NCBI RefSeq assembly: GCF_019977235.1
Contig: NZ_AP024646.1
Location: forward strand, 3,596,001-3,660,000
DNA: 64,000 nt
Direction: 5' to 3'
Source of the DNA: Arthrobacter sp. StoSoilB5
Lineage (GTDB): Bacteria > Actinomycetota > Actinomycetes > Actinomycetales > Micrococcaceae
The notes under the pieces were generated by a model that was not told the origin of the DNA, did not search any database, and saw nothing but the letters and a program-made list of their open reading frames with translations. Position numbers and translations under genes: made by a program. Positions 62,182 to 64,000 of this stretch are shown here, piece by piece; the stretch's first letter is position 1; the number at the start of each line of letters is the position of its first letter.

Positions 62182-62273
62182 TACTTCCCCAATGTGTGTT
62201 TGATTTGTGTTTCTGGATGTGTAGGTGCTGTGGAGGGATAAGGCTAGGTGGTCAATGTGCCGGCTGGGTCCTG

Positions 62274-63215
62274 TCAAAGGCTCAACTGCAGCGCAGCGAG
62301 TGCTGGAAACGCTGCGAAAATGACCGTTAGTGGAAGGACTCCAAATACAAGAGGCACCATCATGCCGATTTCCTTTCGACCGGCTGATTCCATAAGTTCC
62401 CGCTTCGCAGCGTCCCGGACATCGGCAGCTTGTGCCCGGAGTACATCGGCCAATGGAGTCCCCCGCTCCACGGCCACCACCAACCCGTCGACGAAACGGA
62501 CGAGGGGCGGCAGCTCTGTTCGGGTCGAGAACGCCTGGAGTGCCTGGACCAGTGACTTTCCTGAACGCGTGTCGGCCAGAACAGCGGTGAATTCCTTGGC
62601 AAGCTCGCCGGTGGAGCTGCGGGATATCCTGTCCATCGCACCCACGGCGCTCTCACCGGCCGCGACGGCAAGTGCCATGAGTTCGGCAAGGCTTGGAAAC
62701 TCCGCGAGAATCACCGATTCGCGACGCTTGATCTTTTGGCCAAGCATGAAATCGCGAAGCAAGTATCCACACAAAGCACCTCCGATCACCGCCATCAGCG
62801 ATGGAAGCGGGCTGAATCGTCCGGAGGCAGCACCCAGCCCTACGCCGAGCAGGGCGAGAAAGAATCCACCTGCGGCACACACAAGTTGTTCCGCACGGAA
62901 ATCCAGCACCGTCTTCGCCGACCCGGCTCGAGCCAGTCTTTTTCGCAGCGCTGCTCCACCACCATTGAAGCGGGACAAGTGGCCGATTCCGTCCTGGATA
63001 ACGGGGCGGAGTATGCGTTCCAGAGGTCCGAAGGGTGTGAGATTATGCGTTGGCGCCCTGAGGAGGCGCGACTCGAGATTGTGCGACTTAAGCTGCGGGT
63101 CAATTCGATCCGCGAAGGTCCTGCCACGCATAAATGGAAGTCGTACCAGAATCAACCATGCCCCTCCGCCGAGGAGTAGTCCGAGGAGCGTTGCAATGGC
63201 GGTCGACGTGCTCAT
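62274..63215 (-). CDS. tadC: Type II secretion F-family protein TadC
   Basis: A 313-residue inner-membrane platform protein of the Tad pilus. It has an N-terminal membrane segment, a central soluble T2SSF domain (FPSLAELMALAVAAGESAVGAM near residue 172; PLVRFVDGLVVAVERGTPLADVL near 236) and C-terminal membrane helices (MMVPLVFGVLPLTVIFAAF). It overlaps tadB by 4 bases. Confidence 0.88.
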   Translation of the reverse strand: MSTSTAIATLLGLLLGGGAWLILVRLPFMRGRTFADRIDPQLKSHNLESRLLRAPTHNLTPFGPLERILRPVIQDGIGHLSRFNGGGAALRKRLARAGSAKTVLDFRAEQLVCAAGGFFLALLGVGLGAASGRFSPLPSLMAVIGGALCGYLLRDFMLGQKIKRRESVILAEFPSLAELMALAVAAGESAVGAMDRISRSSTGELAKEFTAVLADTRSGKSLVQALQAFSTRTELPPLVRFVDGLVVAVERGTPLADVLRAQAADVRDAAKRELMESAGRKEIGMMVPLVFGVLPLTVIFAAFPALAALQLSL

Positions 63216-64000
63216 CGCAGGACCCGCTCATCCTCGGGCAACGCCCCAATGCGCAGCATGACTGCATAACAAATGACCGAGACAAGCAGTCCGCCCAGCA
63301 GGACTATGGCCCCCACCCCGGTGTTATAGGCAAGCATGGCTTCCGGCCTGCCAGCCATAACCACCAAGACTATCCACGGCGCAGCGACAGCAAGCCGGGC
63401 ACCGTTGACTGTCCAGGATTGCCTGGCCTCGAGTTCGCTGCGCGTCCGGGCGCTTTCCCGCAGAAAGCCGGCCAACGTTCCCAACATGCGTCCAAGGTCC
63501 GAGCCACCCACTTCCCGCGTCATCCGGAGTGCCTCAATAATCCGGTCAGCCACCGGATCTGCCAGGCGGTCCTTGAGCCTGTTTGCCGCCGAGTCGAAGT
63601 GACCGCCCGATCGATAGTCGGCACCAAAATCAAGGAACAGGCTGCGTAGTTCGTCTGGCCCTTTATGCCCGAGTTGGATCAGGGCCTCTGGCAATGCCAG
63701 GCCAGCGCGAATGGCTGACCTGAGATGGTCCACAACATCCGGCCAGAGTTGGCGCAACATCGCGCGGCGTTTCCGCGCCCGACGACGTACGAGGCCAAAA
63801 GGGATCCAAGCGCCGAAGATCCCGAAGCAAAGGCAGACGGGCAGTGAAGAGGTGAGAACGAAGAATAGGAGCATCGCAACGAGTCCGCAGCCAGCGCAGC
63901 TGAGAAGCAGGCCCGCACCGGTGACCTTTTCTATGCCTGCCGAGAGCAAGAGCAGTTCCAACCGCCGGGGATGGGGTTCCCTGGCCGTGGCTGCTGGTGG
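63212..64000 (-). CDS. tadB: Type II secretion F-family protein TadB, partial
   Basis: Runs off the right edge. The frame is open through 64000, and the TTG at 63961 is not a convincing start. Visible are hydrophobic segments (TGAGLLLSCAGCGLVAMLLFF), the T2SSF part (LRSAIRAGLALPEALIQLG, IIEALRMTREVGGSDLGRML) and C-terminal membrane helices (VAAPWIVLVVMAGRPEAML). Forms the Tad platform with TadC. Confidence 0.85.
   Translation of the reverse strand, partial: PPAATAREPHPRRLELLLLSAGIEKVTGAGLLLSCAGCGLVAMLLFFVLTSSLPVCLCFGIFGAWIPFGLVRRRARKRRAMLRQLWPDVVDHLRSAIRAGLALPEALIQLGHKGPDELRSLFLDFGADYRSGGHFDSAANRLKDRLADPVADRIIEALRMTREVGGSDLGRMLGTLAGFLRESARTRSELEARQSWTVNGARLAVAAPWIVLVVMAGRPEAMLAYNTGVGAIVLLGGLLVSVICYAVMLRIGALPEDERVLR

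Overview
The window is a high-GC Gram-positive chromosome segment, most likely Micrococcaceae (Arthrobacter or Paenarthrobacter). The evidence is a fused 2-oxoglutarate dehydrogenase E1/succinyltransferase (kgd/odhA type), a SigR/RsrA pair of the mycothiol-linked type, the 24-residue actinobacterial ribosomal protein bL37, a SAM-IV-class riboswitch, frequent GTG starts and actinobacterial gene order around ftsEX-smpB-ssrA and the Tad pilus. Most of it is core chromosome. The only clear mobile element is a deleted IS481-family copy beside ssrA.

Layout. 0.3-14 kb (minus strand): argS, lysA, hom, thrC and thrB (aspartate-family amino acids), then rho, prfA, prmC, a TsaC/Sua5-type enzyme and two glycosyltransferases. 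14.2-17.1 kb (plus): a flavin electron-transfer module made of an FMN-binding lipoprotein, ApbE flavin transferase and an RnfD-like membrane protein fused to a ferredoxin-reductase domain. Next come tRNA-Arg(CCG), a protealysin-type M4 peptidase with its emfourin inhibitor, a GlxA-type regulator and hrpA. 24.5-28.9 kb: HIT protein, alcohol dehydrogenase and SseA-type sulfurtransferase, divergent from a Cds1-like cysteine-degrading enzyme, plus a metallo-hydrolase. 29-32.3 kb: zinc uptake (zur, znuBCA) with a candidate Zur operator. 32.4-34.8 kb: two DUF21/CBS proteins. 35.3-39.1 kb: kgd.

39.3-42.3 kb: an SGNH-fold protein lacking the catalytic Ser and His, a decayed serine-hydrolase gene, a DUF4097/PadR pair behind twin palindromes, and bL37. 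42.4-47.5 kb: rsrA and sigR (with a SigR-type promoter), DoxX, aroA, rsgA, hisN. 47.6-53.9 kb: the SAM-IV riboswitch and a cysteine-desulfurase-like enzyme, a methyltransferase, a DtxR/MntR-type regulator, an MFS exporter, a DUF5997 protein and an HtrA-like protease. 54.1-60.4 kb: the IS481 derivative inserted exactly at the 3' end of ssrA, then ssrA, smpB, an M23 peptidase, ftsX, ftsE and prfB. 60.5-64 kb: a Tad/Flp pilus cluster running off the right edge.

The most notable points are: the flavinylation module; the insertion that separated ssrA from its terminator while supplying another; the unlisted bL37 gene; the SAM-IV riboswitch in front of a PLP enzyme; the nested inverted repeat between rho and prfA; and the decapeptide repeats in Rho. 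All functional calls come from reading the sequence and knowledge of the families. No database search was run.
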